DNA from: Christensenella sp. UBA7102
Lineage (GTDB): Bacteria; Bacillota; Clostridia; Christensenellales; UBA1750
Direction: 5' to 3'
Assembly: GCA_002492415.1 (NCBI GenBank)
Contig: DKYK01000080.1
Location: forward strand, 17,960-37,815
DNA length: 19,856 nucleotides
Shown: positions 6,719 through 14,655 of the stretch, piece by piece
Layout: the number at the start of each line of letters is the position of its first letter
How positions within the stretch are numbered: the stretch's first letter is position 1
Translations under genes and position numbers: made by a program
The notes under the pieces: model-generated
What the model was told of the DNA's origin: nothing
What the model saw: the letters and a program-made list of their open reading frames with translations, nothing else
The model's database searches: none

Positions 6719-6819
6719 TACACTTTGAATGTTTTTCAACGTTTTACTATTTCATTTCATTCAAATTGACATGTTGATGCAATTTGAGCGGAAAGCGATG
6801 TAAAAAGTTCAGACTTTGC

Positions 6820-6849
6820 TTGACAGAAAAGCCGATAAAGCCTTATAAT
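6820..6849 (+). promoter_or_regulatory. rpmH promoter
   Basis: A consensus TTGACA (6820-6825) and a consensus TATAAT (6844-6849) are separated by 18 bases. The promoter starts a roughly 57-base leader to rpmH and is probably the main promoter for the rpmH to jag operon. Confidence 0.85.
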
Positions 6850-6913
6850 ACAATCGCTGTTTTATAGGTAGAGCAGTGTCTCCATTTTAACGAACAAGGG
6901 GTGTGAAAAAGCA

Positions 6914-7048
6914 ATGTGGATGACGTTTCAGCCCAAGAAGCGCCAGCGTGCCAAGGTGCATGGTTTCCGTGCGCGCATGAAGACCAAGAACGGTCGTAAG
7001 GTGCTCGCCCGCCGCCGCGCCAAAGGCCGCAAGGTACTCTCCGCGTAA
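6914..7048 (+). CDS. rpmH: 50S ribosomal protein L34
   Basis: This 44-residue, very basic protein reads MWMTFQPKKRQRAKVHGFRARM and then MKTKNGRKVLARRRAKGRKVLSA in overlap, the unmistakable L34 sequence. L34 is a structural protein of the large ribosomal subunit. The first ATG gives MWMTFQP, which aligns with the usual MKRTFQP start; a second ATG at 6920 is less likely. The ribosome binding site (AAGGGG near 6896-6901) is farther away than usual. It is first in the operon, as in most bacteria, followed by rnpA. Confidence 0.97.
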   Translation: MWMTFQPKKRQRAKVHGFRARMKTKNGRKVLARRRAKGRKVLSA

Positions 7049-7084
7049 TTCTTCTATGAGAATGCGCTGCGCAGGCATAGCAGA

Positions 7085-7117
7085 TACGGCGCGCGGAGAG
7101 ATTTCCCGCGCGCCGTA
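7085..7117 (+). other. GC-rich hairpin between rpmH and rnpA
   Basis: TACGGCGCGCGG (7085-7096) pairs perfectly with CCGCGCGCCGTA (7106-7117) around a 9-base loop. No T tract follows, so it is not a full intrinsic terminator. It probably protects the abundant rpmH message or attenuates transcription into rnpA, whose protein is needed in far smaller amounts. Confidence 0.6.
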
Positions 7118-7183
7118 GGCTTGCGGTGCATTGCCAAAGGGTTACTAAAAAATTTTCAACAGGCCCGCGCCTTGGAGGCAGCC

Positions 7184-7543
7184 TTGAAAAGAGTCTATTC
7201 TCTGAAGGAAAATCGCGCGTTTCAGTACGTCTATCGAAAGGGCAAGTCCCAGGCTAATAAGGAGCTGGTGCTGCTGTTTGTCCGCCAAGGTAAGCTGCGC
7301 ATCGGTTTTTCCGTGAGTAAAAAGCTGGGCGGCGCGGTGACACGCAACCGCATCAAGCGCCTGCTGCGTGAGAGCATACGGCCAAGAATCCCACAGCTCA
7401 AGTGCGGCTATTACGTGTTTATCGCAAGAAGCGCTGCGGCCACGGCGGATTTTCACACCATCGAAAAGAGTGTGGACAATTTGCTCCGCCGTCAGCATCT
7501 GATAAAAGAAACTCCCGTTCAACCGGGCAAAAACAATGGCTAA
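7184..7543 (+). CDS. rnpA: Ribonuclease P protein component
   Basis: This 119-residue basic protein assists the catalytic RNA of RNase P in 5' maturation of tRNA. It opens (M)KRVYSLKENRAFQYVYRKGKS and holds the family motif with TRNRIKRLLRES, the RNR residues being 54-56, after GFSVSKKLGGAV. The start is TTG at 7184-7186: GGAGG lies six bases before it, and residues from here match the family N-terminus. The frame is open upstream, but that stretch overlaps the rpmH-rnpA hairpin region and is not conserved. The last 8 bases overlap yidD, implying translational coupling. Confidence 0.95.
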   Translation: MKRVYSLKENRAFQYVYRKGKSQANKELVLLFVRQGKLRIGFSVSKKLGGAVTRNRIKRLLRESIRPRIPQLKCGYYVFIARSAAATADFHTIEKSVDNLLRRQHLIKETPVQPGKNNG

Positions 7544-7748
7544 AACAATTCTGCTGTTCCTCATCCGGTGTTACCGGCGCTTTATTTCGCCCCTGTTTCC
7601 GCCATGCTGCAGGTTTTATCCCACTTGCTCCGTTTATGCGATGCAGGCGATAGAAAAATACGGCGCCGCAAAGGGAGGATGGCTTGCACTTAAACGCATC
7701 GTCCGCTGCCATCCTTTCAACGATGGCGGCTTCGATCCTGTGCCGTAA
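7536..7748 (+). CDS. yidD: Membrane protein insertion efficiency factor YidD
   Basis: This 70-residue protein contains LIRCYRRFISPLFPPCCRFYPTCSVYAMQAIEKYG in sequence and ends RCHPFNDGGFDPVP, matching YidD throughout. YidD is a small membrane-associated protein, with an amphipathic N-terminal helix, that helps insertion of inner-membrane proteins near YidC. Conserved cysteines 24, 25 and 31 and the C-terminal HPF..GG.DPVP are present. It overlaps rnpA by 8 bases and precedes yidC by 81 bases, the classic order. Confidence 0.96.
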   Translation: MAKTILLFLIRCYRRFISPLFPPCCRFYPTCSVYAMQAIEKYGAAKGGWLALKRIVRCHPFNDGGFDPVP

Positions 7749-7829
7749 GAGAAGCAGAGGATTTTTTCGATACCCGGGCGCGTCGCGCGCACCGGCATCT
7801 CATCTACACTGACGGAGGAATACAAAAAG

Positions 7830-8708
7830 GTGAGCATCATCATCACGCCGCTGCGCTGGATCCTCGATCTGCTCTATGGCTTTGTGGGCAACTATGGTGT
7901 GGCCATCATACTCTTTACGCTGGTCATCAAACTCATCATACTGCCGCTGGACATCAAGCAGCGTCACTCCATGCGCAAGATGCAGGACATCCAGCCAAAA
8001 ATTGACGAGATCAACAAGAAATACGAAAAAGATCCCGAAAAGCGTTCCGCAAAGACCATGGAACTCTATAAAAAAGAAAAGGTCAATCCGATGGGCGGCT
8101 GTCTGCCCATGCTCATCCAGATGCCCATACTATTCGCTATGTTTGCCGTAATGCGCCACATTGCCGGTGAACAGACGGTGATGATGGTGCAGTCGGTGGC
8201 CGGCGGAGCAAAGTTTGTTCCAGAAAGCTTTTTGTGGATCACCAATATCTGGCAGCCGGACAATATACTGGCAACCGTCATTCCCTCTCTGACCTCCGCC
8301 GCGGGAAATTTGTCCGTTGTCAAGGGCAACGCGCTGCTGACCGAGGACATCATCAATACCATCCGTGTCAATTATGAGGTCATCATGAAGCCCGTGATGG
8401 AGATCTACAATGCGGGCAACGCAAACGGCTGGGCCATTCTGCCCATACTCGCCGGCGCATCTCAGTACCTGATGACCTTTCTGATGAACGGCCGCCAGAC
8501 CGAGGCGCAGAAGAACAACCCTCAAAACCAGCAGCAGAAAATGATGAATATGCTCTTCCCGCTGATGAGCGTGTTTTTCTGCTGGCAGTACAATGCCGCG
8601 TTCTCCCTGTACTGGGTCACGAGCAACCTGTACTCCATCGTCACGTACCTTTGCTTCAATCTTTACGCCGACCGGCAGAGCAAAAAGAAAGCGCTGCAGG
8701 CCAAGTAA
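7830..8708 (+). CDS. yidC: Membrane protein insertase YidC/Oxa1
   Basis: This 292-residue integral membrane protein inserts membrane proteins alone or with Sec. The conserved insertase core starts at once: GNYGVAIILFTLVIKLIILPLDIKQ, then the charged cytoplasmic hairpin HSMRKMQDIQPKIDEINKKYEKDPEK, then MGGCLPMLIQMPILFAMFAVM, and later membrane segments around WAILPILAGASQYLMTFLMN and MLFPLMSVFFCWQ. Lys34 occupies the position of the groove arginine known from other YidC proteins. No lipobox cysteine is seen at the N-terminus, unlike Bacillus SpoIIIJ. The start is GTG with GGAGGAA nine bases upstream. It is followed by jag, as usual. Confidence 0.96.
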   Translation: MSIIITPLRWILDLLYGFVGNYGVAIILFTLVIKLIILPLDIKQRHSMRKMQDIQPKIDEINKKYEKDPEKRSAKTMELYKKEKVNPMGGCLPMLIQMPILFAMFAVMRHIAGEQTVMMVQSVAGGAKFVPESFLWITNIWQPDNILATVIPSLTSAAGNLSVVKGNALLTEDIINTIRVNYEVIMKPVMEIYNAGNANGWAILPILAGASQYLMTFLMNGRQTEAQKNNPQNQQQKMMNMLFPLMSVFFCWQYNAAFSLYWVTSNLYSIVTYLCFNLYADRQSKKKALQAK

Positions 8709-8738
8709 CCACCGGGACACTTAGGAGGTTTTGACACC

Positions 8739-9359
8739 ATGAAATCGATCGAGGCGACCGGAAAGACATACGATGAAGCCTTGATGGCTGGGCTGGCTCA
8801 GATGGGGCTTCCCTCCGATAAGGTGGATGTGGAGGTGCTGGAAGAGGGCACCAAGGGATTCCTGGGCATTGGCGCCAAGCCATATAAGCTGCGCCTTGTC
8901 AAGAAGGACACTCCGGCCATCCGCGCAGAGGAGTTTCTGAAGAACGTGACTTCCATGATGGGTCTTGAGGTCTCCTTAGATATTCAGGAGAACGAGGAGG
9001 CCATGCTCATCAACATGCAGGGCGATAATCAGGGTATCCTCATCGGACACAGGGGAGAGACGCTGGACGCGCTGCAGTACCTGACCTCGTTGCAGGTCAA
9101 CAAGGGCGGCAAGGAGTATCGCAGGGTTACGCTGGATACCGAGGGATATCGCGCCAAGCGTGAGCAGACGCTCATCGCCTTGGCCGGACGCATGGCCAAT
9201 AAGGTGCAAAAGAGCGGTCGCCGCATGATGCTCGAACCCATGAATCCCTATGAGCGCCGCATTTTGCACGCTACTTTGCAGGACAATCCCTATGTCACCA
9301 CCCACTCCGAGGGCGAAGAGCCCAACCGCCGCGTCGTCATCACGCCCAAGCGCGGTTAA
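8739..9359 (+). CDS. khpB: RNA-binding protein Jag/KhpB (EloR)
   Basis: This 206-residue protein has three parts. The Jag N-domain is MKSIEATGKTYDEALMAGLAQ...VLEEGTKGFLGIGAKPYKLRL (1-53). A KH domain carries the GxxG loop as GHRG (103-106). An R3H domain contains NPYERRILHATL, with the R173xxxH177 signature. In Gram-positives KhpB pairs with KhpA to bind many small RNAs and influences cell elongation. AGGAGG lies ten bases before the ATG. It is last in the rpmH operon, followed by a strong terminator. Confidence 0.94.
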   Translation: MKSIEATGKTYDEALMAGLAQMGLPSDKVDVEVLEEGTKGFLGIGAKPYKLRLVKKDTPAIRAEEFLKNVTSMMGLEVSLDIQENEEAMLINMQGDNQGILIGHRGETLDALQYLTSLQVNKGGKEYRRVTLDTEGYRAKREQTLIALAGRMANKVQKSGRRMMLEPMNPYERRILHATLQDNPYVTTHSEGEEPNRRVVITPKRG

Positions 9360-9386
9360 GGAATGGATTCTTAATGAATTGAATTC

Positions 9387-9419
9387 AAAACGGCGTCGAG
9401 TGCATCGGCGCCGTTTTTC
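9387..9419 (+). terminator. Intrinsic terminator after jag/khpB
   Basis: AAAACGGCG, then CGA, pairs with TCG, then CGCCGTTTT, giving a 12-bp stem with one internal mismatch and a 5-base loop, ending in TTTTT. It lies only 18 bases before the mnmE ATG, so mnmE expression depends on read-through or on a promoter upstream of or overlapping this element. Confidence 0.85.
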
Positions 9420-9437
9420 GGTAAGAGAGGGGTAGTT

Positions 9438-10790
9438 ATGGATACCATTGCGTCCATTGCCACAGCTGTGGGACAGGGAGGCATCGCGGTGATCCGAATT
9501 TCGGGGCCGGAAGCAAAGAACGTTTTGTCACATGTTTTCACCAGAAAAAATACAAAATGTGCGATGAAATCGCGCATGCTTACCTATGGCTGGGCGATGG
9601 ATGGAAGAACCCGCATCGACGAGTGCATGGCGGTGTACATGGAAGCCCCGCATACCTACACCACGGAGGACGTTGCAGAGATCCAGTGCCATGGCGGCCG
9701 TGTGACGGCACAGAGAGTGCTGGACGCGGTGCTGCGCAGCGGCGCCAGGCTGGCGCAGCCAGGGGAGTTTACAAAGCGCGCCTTTCTGGGTGGAAGGATC
9801 GATCTGGCACAGGCGGAGAGCGTGATGGACTTGATCGGCGCGCGCACAGAGCGTGCGGCGCAGGCCAGTCTGCAGCAGATGGGAGGGTATCTCTCCGGGC
9901 GCATCCATGCGCTGCAGGACGCACTTCTGGATACCATTGCCTACATCGAAGCGTATCTGGACTACCCGGACGAGGACATCGAGCCGCTGACGGCAGAGCG
10001 TGCGGCGCAGCAGGCGGCACAGGTAAAAAAGGAGCTGGAGGAGGCGCTGCGCAACGCGCGGGCGGGACGCATGCTCACCGGCGGCGTTCGCATTGTGCTG
10101 GCTGGCAGCCCAAATACGGGAAAGTCCTCGCTGCTCAACTGCCTGCTGCGCGAGCAGCGTGCCATCGTGACGGCTATGGCGGGCACTACGCGCGACGTGC
10201 TGCGCGAGGAACTGAACTTGAACGGTTTGCCTGTGCAGCTCATTGACACCGCAGGGCTGCGCACAGCGGATGACGAGGTAGAGCGCATCGGCATCGACCG
10301 GGCTAGAGAGGAAGTGGATCGCGCGGATGTGGTGCTGATGGTCGTAGATAGCGCCCGCAGCCTGGATGAAGAAGAGCGCGCGCTGCTGCGCAGAGAGGGC
10401 ATTCCGCTGGTTATCGCGCTCAACAAAAAGGATCTGGATGCTGTGACATCGCAGGAGGAGCTGCACCTGCTAGCGCCGGGAGCGGCGATTGTGCGCACCT
10501 GTGCGGTGACGGGAGACGGAGTGGACACGCTGCGGCAGGCGCTGTATGACACGGCGCTGCGCGGCACATCGCCGGAAGAGGCGTATTTGACGAGCGAGCG
10601 GCACATCGAGGCGGCACGGGAGTCTGTAAAAGCGCTGCAAAGCGCATTGGGAGCGCTGGAGAGCGCTACGATGGATTGTGCGGCCCTGGATCTTCGAGCG
10701 GCTTGGGAGGCGCTTGGAACTATCACAGGACAGAACGCCACAGAGGATGTCGTGGACCGTATTTTTCAAAAGTTTTGCCTGGGAAAGTGA
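9438..10790 (+). CDS. mnmE: tRNA-modifying GTPase MnmE
   Basis: With MnmG this GTPase makes the 5-carboxymethylaminomethyl group on wobble uridine 34 of certain tRNAs. The 450-residue protein begins MDTIASIATAVGQGGIAVIRISGP (folate-binding domain, about 1-118). The G domain, inserted in a helical domain, has G1 GSPNTGKS (223-230), the MAGTTRDVL switch, DTAGLR and NKKDL. It ends FCLGK, with the conserved catalytic-region Cys447. The ATG is preceded by GAGGGG. mnmG follows after 8 bases, so the two partner enzymes are co-expressed. Confidence 0.97.
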   Translation: MDTIASIATAVGQGGIAVIRISGPEAKNVLSHVFTRKNTKCAMKSRMLTYGWAMDGRTRIDECMAVYMEAPHTYTTEDVAEIQCHGGRVTAQRVLDAVLRSGARLAQPGEFTKRAFLGGRIDLAQAESVMDLIGARTERAAQASLQQMGGYLSGRIHALQDALLDTIAYIEAYLDYPDEDIEPLTAERAAQQAAQVKKELEEALRNARAGRMLTGGVRIVLAGSPNTGKSSLLNCLLREQRAIVTAMAGTTRDVLREELNLNGLPVQLIDTAGLRTADDEVERIGIDRAREEVDRADVVLMVVDSARSLDEEERALLRREGIPLVIALNKKDLDAVTSQEELHLLAPGAAIVRTCAVTGDGVDTLRQALYDTALRGTSPEEAYLTSERHIEAARESVKALQSALGALESATMDCAALDLRAAWEALGTITGQNATEDVVDRIFQKFCLGK

Positions 10791-10798
10791 GAGAGAGC

Positions 10799-12670
10799 AT
10801 GTCTTTTTTATCGGAAAGCTACGAGGTTGTGGTCATTGGCGCGGGACACGCGGGATGCGAGGCGGCGCTGGCCTGCGCGCGCATGGGGCAAAAGACGCTG
10901 CTGCTGACGCTCAACATCGATGGCGTTGCGCTGATGCCCTGCAATCCCTCCATTGGCGGCACTGCAAAAGGGCACCTGGTGCGCGAAGTGGATGCGCTGG
11001 GTGGAGAGATGGGCCGCGCTATCGATGATACATTCATCCAATCCCGCATGCTCAATACGGGCAAAGGACCCGCGGTGCACTCGCTGCGCGCGCAGGCGGA
11101 CAAGAAAAACTATCAGAAGCGCATGCTGCATGCCCTGCAGACGCAGCAGAACCTGACGCTGCGCCAAGGCGAGGTGTGTCGCATCCGCGAGGAAAACGGG
11201 CACGTCGTCAGCGTGGAGACTACGACAGGGGCAATGTATCCTTGTCGCGCCGTAGTGGTCGCAACGGGAGTGTACCTCAAATCCCGCTGCATTGTGGGGG
11301 AGACACACACCGATTCCGGTCCGTCGGGTCTGGGCAACGCAAAGCATCTGTCGGATGCATTGGAAGCGCTGGGCTTTGCTCTCCGACGCTTTAAGACGGG
11401 TACGCCCGCACGCGTGGATATGCGCACAGTAGATTTTTCAAAATTTGAGGAACAGCCAGGAGATCCGCGCATTGTTCCCTTTTCGTTTTTAAGCGGACCA
11501 CTGCAAAAGGAGCAGATTAGCTGTTATCTGGGCTATACAACGCCGGAAACGCACCGCATCATCCGTGAGAACTTGCACAGAGCGCCGCTGTATTCCGGTG
11601 ATATACACGGCGTAGGGCCGCGGTACTGCCCATCCATAGAGGACAAGGTGGTGCGCTTTGCCGACCGGGAGCGCCATCCGCTGTTTTTGGAACCAGAGGG
11701 GTTGGACACGTTGGAATGGTATGTGCAGGGCATGTCCTCCTCCATGCCGGAGGATGTCCAATGGGCCATCTACCGCTCCATTCCGGGCATGGAGCACGTG
11801 CAGCTGACGCGCCTTGCCTATGCCATTGAATACGATTGTATCGATCCTACGGTGCTTCGATCCACACTCGAGAGCAAGGCGGTGGAAGGGCTGTACTTCG
11901 CAGGACAGATCAATGGCTCCTCCGGATACGAAGAGGCGGCGGCACAAGGCATCTATGCGGGAATGAACGCCGCACTCAAGCTGCAGGGCAGGGAACCCAT
12001 GATCCTGTCGCGCGCGGATGCGTATATCGGCGTACTGGTGGATGATCTTACAGGTAAGGGGACCAATGAGCCCTACCGCATGATGACCAGCCGTGCCGAG
12101 TACCGTTTGTTGCTTCGGCAAGACAATGCGGATCTTCGCCTTACAGAGATTGGATACCGCGCGGGGTTGGCGTCGTCCGAACGATACGAGAAAATGCTGT
12201 CAAAGAGCAGGGATTTGTCCGGCTTGCTGGGCCAGCTCAGCGCCACGCACTTGACTGCGGAGGAGACCCGTCGGGCGCTGCACGACGATTCCATTGTAAA
12301 TGGGGCCAGGGCATCTGATTTGCTACGCCGCGCGGAGGTTCGCTATGCCGACCTTGCGGCGGCTTGTCCGCAGCTGCCCGCTATGCGGGAGGATGTGACG
12401 GAGCAGGCGGAGATCACGATCAAGTACGAGGGATACCTTGCACGTCAGCGCAGGCAGGTGGAGGAGTTTAAGAGAACGGAAAATGTGAGAATACCGGAAA
12501 ATATAAATTATGAAAATATAACTGGTTTGCGCATTGAGGCGCGCCAGAAGCTGCAGAAAATACGACCGGAGACATTGGGCGCTGCACAGCGTATCTCTGG
12601 CGTGTCACCGGGGGATGTTGCGGTGTTGATGATTAAACTGGAACAGATCCGAAGGGAGGATAAGGCGTGA
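10799..12670 (+). CDS. mnmG: tRNA uridine-5-carboxymethylaminomethyl modification enzyme MnmG
   Basis: This 623-residue flavoprotein is the partner of MnmE. The FAD-binding motif is VVIGAGHAGCEAAL (GxGxxG at 14-19), followed by the family block MPCNPSIGGTAKGHLVREVDALGGEMGRAIDDTFIQSRMLN. Further signatures are FKTGTPARVD, the C-terminal GLYFAGQINGSSGYEEAAAQG, and PENINYENITGLRIEARQKLQKIRP. I chose the ATG at 10799 because it starts the conserved N-terminus; the open frame extends upstream into mnmE without conserved residues. The stop overlaps the rsmG start by 4 bases (GTGA). Confidence 0.97.
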   Translation: MSFLSESYEVVVIGAGHAGCEAALACARMGQKTLLLTLNIDGVALMPCNPSIGGTAKGHLVREVDALGGEMGRAIDDTFIQSRMLNTGKGPAVHSLRAQADKKNYQKRMLHALQTQQNLTLRQGEVCRIREENGHVVSVETTTGAMYPCRAVVVATGVYLKSRCIVGETHTDSGPSGLGNAKHLSDALEALGFALRRFKTGTPARVDMRTVDFSKFEEQPGDPRIVPFSFLSGPLQKEQISCYLGYTTPETHRIIRENLHRAPLYSGDIHGVGPRYCPSIEDKVVRFADRERHPLFLEPEGLDTLEWYVQGMSSSMPEDVQWAIYRSIPGMEHVQLTRLAYAIEYDCIDPTVLRSTLESKAVEGLYFAGQINGSSGYEEAAAQGIYAGMNAALKLQGREPMILSRADAYIGVLVDDLTGKGTNEPYRMMTSRAEYRLLLRQDNADLRLTEIGYRAGLASSERYEKMLSKSRDLSGLLGQLSATHLTAEETRRALHDDSIVNGARASDLLRRAEVRYADLAAACPQLPAMREDVTEQAEITIKYEGYLARQRRQVEEFKRTENVRIPENINYENITGLRIEARQKLQKIRPETLGAAQRISGVSPGDVAVLMIKLEQIRREDKA

Positions 12671-13377
12671 TTGCGGAAAGAGTCAGGAACGGTGCGCAGC
12701 GCATGGGCATTGAATTGGATGCACAGGCCTGCGAACGCTTTGCGCGGTACTACGAACTGCTGGTAGAGGGAAACACCCGCATGAATCTAACTGCGGTGCT
12801 CGAGCCTGCGGATGCGGTGGATCGTCATTTTCTCGACTGCATAGCGCCGATTGCGCAAGACTTGCTGCCACAGGGAGCAAAAGTGGTGGATGTAGGCACA
12901 GGGGCGGGGTTCCCAGGCCTGCCCCTGCTCATTGCGCGGCCCGATCTGAAGATGACGCTGGTGGATGCGCTCAACAAACGACTTGGCTTCATCCAAGGTG
13001 TGCTGGACGAGCTGGGTCTGAGTGCAGAGATCGTGCACGCACGAGCAGAGGATTTTTCTCGTGATATAAAATATCGAGAACAGTTCGATATTGCAGCAGC
13101 GCGAGCAGTGGCAGCAGTTTCTCCTCTGATGGAATACCTGCTGCCTTGCGTCAAGCGTGGAGGATGCGCGTTATGCTGGAAGGGGCCGGATATTTCCCAG
13201 GAAGCAGAGGCAGCGCGCAAGGCCATCTTTTTGCTGGGAGGGAAAGCGCGCGTACCCATTGGTTACGAGATTCCGGATCGTGATTGGCGACACAACTTAT
13301 TTATTGTGGACAAGGTGAACAATACGCCAAAGGCCTATCCGCGCAGGGCGGGAACCCCCTCCAAGAACCCTCTTTGA
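12667..13377 (+). CDS. rsmG: 16S rRNA (guanine527-N7)-methyltransferase RsmG
   Basis: This 236-residue Rossmann-fold methyltransferase modifies G527 in the 16S rRNA decoding region using S-adenosylmethionine. The SAM motif is VVDVGTGAGFPG (73-84), followed by RPDLKMTLVDALNKRLGF. NTRMNLTAV and DRHFLDC near the N-terminus are also typical. The start is GTG at 12667, overlapping the mnmG stop, with GGAGG seven bases upstream. The order mnmE-mnmG-rsmG-noc-parA-parB is the standard origin-proximal arrangement in Bacillota. Confidence 0.95.
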   Translation: MIAERVRNGAQRMGIELDAQACERFARYYELLVEGNTRMNLTAVLEPADAVDRHFLDCIAPIAQDLLPQGAKVVDVGTGAGFPGLPLLIARPDLKMTLVDALNKRLGFIQGVLDELGLSAEIVHARAEDFSRDIKYREQFDIAAARAVAAVSPLMEYLLPCVKRGGCALCWKGPDISQEAEAARKAIFLLGGKARVPIGYEIPDRDWRHNLFIVDKVNNTPKAYPRRAGTPSKNPL

Positions 13378-13416
13378 TGTTAATTCGTATTGGATTTCCC
13401 GACAATCTGTGTCATT

Positions 13417-13528
13417 CTCCCGTTGAAAATCACATGAAATGACGGATTTGACAGATTTACACCACACATTGTGCGAATCTCTGTCGATTACTAGAACACG
13501 ATTGTGATTTACAACGGGAGTCTTTTTT
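13417..13528 (+). terminator. Long-range hairpin terminator after rsmG, overlapping the noc promoter
   Basis: The 18-base segment 13417-13434 (begins CTCCCGTTG, ends AATCACA) is the reverse complement of 13503-13520 (begins TGTGATTT, ends AACGGGAG) with a single mismatch. The arms are 68 bases apart. The right arm is followed by TCTTTTTTG, so this works as an intrinsic terminator for the mnmE-mnmG-rsmG message despite its long loop. The right arm also contains the -35 element of the noc promoter. Confidence 0.65.
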
Positions 13529-13535
13529 GTATAAT
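13508..13535 (+). promoter_or_regulatory. noc promoter
   Basis: TTTACA (13508-13513) and a consensus TATAAT (13530-13535) are 16 bases apart. Transcription should start near 13542, giving a leader of roughly 57 bases before the noc ATG. The -35 hexamer lies within the hairpin arm of the upstream terminator. Confidence 0.7.
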
Positions 13536-13563
13536 GAAGGCATAAACCTTCCACTTATCGACT

Positions 13564-13579
13564 TGTTTCATGTGAAACA
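13564..13579. other. parS-like palindrome in the noc leader
   Basis: TGTTTCATGTGAAACA differs from the parS consensus TGTTTCACGTGAAACA only at one central base. It lies in the transcribed leader 20 bases before the noc start. It could be a weaker ParB loading site, a Noc site, or an operator by which Noc or ParB controls noc. Confidence 0.7.
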
Positions 13580-13598
13580 TCAGAATGGAGTGAACAAT

Positions 13599-14450
13599 AT
13601 GCAGGCACAGAGCATCACCAACCGCCGAAACCTTAGAATGCGCGAGCGGGAGGTCGCGCGCATTCCCATCGATTCCATTCGCCCCAATCCATACCAACCT
13701 CGGCGTGTTTTTTCACAGGAGGCGCTCGAGGAGCTCTGCGCTTCCATCAAGCAATACGGATTGCTGCAGCCCATCAGTGTGCGTAAATCGGGAAACGATA
13801 CATTCGAACTGATTGCGGGCGAACGCAGATTGCGCGCCAGCAAAATGGCGGGAATGAAGTTCATTGATGCCATCATATTCAGTACTTACGAGCAGGATAG
13901 CGCGGTTATTGCCATGATGGAAAATCTGCAAAGAGAAAACCTGCATTACATGGAGGAAGCAGAGGGGTATCAGAACCTGATTCGTGACCATGGGCTTTCA
14001 CAGGATGAATTGGCAAAAAGGTTGGGAAAAAACCAGTCTACCATCGCCAACAAAATGCGCATACTCAAGTTGCCCATGCCCGTCAAACGTATGCTGCTGC
14101 AGTATGGCTTAACCGAACGACATGCACGTGCACTGCTCCGTCTGCACGACGAAGAAGCACAGATCAAGGTAATCCAAGTCATTGTGGCACAGAACCTGAA
14201 TGTAAAGGCAACCGAAGACCTGGTGGAACGCACCATTTCACGCATGTACGGCATTGCCGAAGAGGAAGTGAGTGAAAGAAAGCCCAGTAGAATCAGCGGA
14301 TTTGTGCGCGATACGCGACTATTTGTCAACTCTATACGCACTGTTGTCCAGCAGATGGCGGATGCAGGACTCGCACCGCGCTTTGATGCCGCTGAAAAGG
14401 AGAGTGGCGTTGATATTCACATTTGGGTTCCCAATGTACATGTGAAGTAA
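13599..14450 (+). CDS. noc: ParB-family CTPase, nucleoid occlusion protein Noc-like
   Basis: This 283-residue ParB paralogue has the N-terminal CTPase domain with IPIDSIRPNPYQPRRVF, GERRLRA (74-80) and ENLQREN (108-114). A helix-turn-helix DNA-binding region, LSQDELAKRLGKNQSTIANKMRIL, follows, and then a dimerisation tail. It sits directly after rsmG and before parA-parB, the usual place of noc. Noc binds chromosomal sites and blocks division over the nucleoid. The ATG at 13599 is chosen because the promoter lies at 13508-13535 and TGGAG precedes it; the frame opens earlier at 13527 but that would begin inside the promoter. The N-terminus from this start lacks an obvious hydrophobic amphipathic membrane-targeting helix, so a variant Noc or a second segregation ParB is possible. 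Confidence 0.85.
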   Translation: MQAQSITNRRNLRMREREVARIPIDSIRPNPYQPRRVFSQEALEELCASIKQYGLLQPISVRKSGNDTFELIAGERRLRASKMAGMKFIDAIIFSTYEQDSAVIAMMENLQRENLHYMEEAEGYQNLIRDHGLSQDELAKRLGKNQSTIANKMRILKLPMPVKRMLLQYGLTERHARALLRLHDEEAQIKVIQVIVAQNLNVKATEDLVERTISRMYGIAEEEVSERKPSRISGFVRDTRLFVNSIRTVVQQMADAGLAPRFDAAEKESGVDIHIWVPNVHVK

Positions 14451-14476
14451 TACTTCCCTTTTCAGCCGAACTGTGG

Positions 14477-14603
14477 TATAATAAGACAAAATGAATAGTA
14501 TGCTGCTCTCTGCTGGTCCGGCAGTGTTTGCGAGGATTTGCGAAAAATCCTCATCCGGAATTGAGCCATCCCCCTTCTCTTTCCCGTCTAAATCCGCTAT
14601 AAT
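14477..14603 (+). promoter_or_regulatory. Candidate promoters and hairpin in the parA leader
   Basis: The 205-base gap between noc and parA holds two TATAAT hexamers. The one at 14477-14482 has an extended TGG just upstream. The one at 14598-14603 lies 52 bases before the parA start. Neither has a good -35. A perfect 8-bp hairpin, GAGGATTT/AAATCCTC, lies between them at 14532-14552 with no T tract. So parAB probably has its own promoter rather than relying only on noc transcription. Confidence 0.5.
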
Positions 14604-14655
14604 AGATCGTAACAAAGATTGACGATCCTTGTAACGGAAGTGAGGCGGGTCTTTT

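Noticed and set aside
13527..13598. Extended N-terminus of Noc from an upstream TTG
   Set aside because: It would start inside the spacer of the noc promoter and be encoded partly by the parS-like palindrome; the later ATG has a ribosome binding site.
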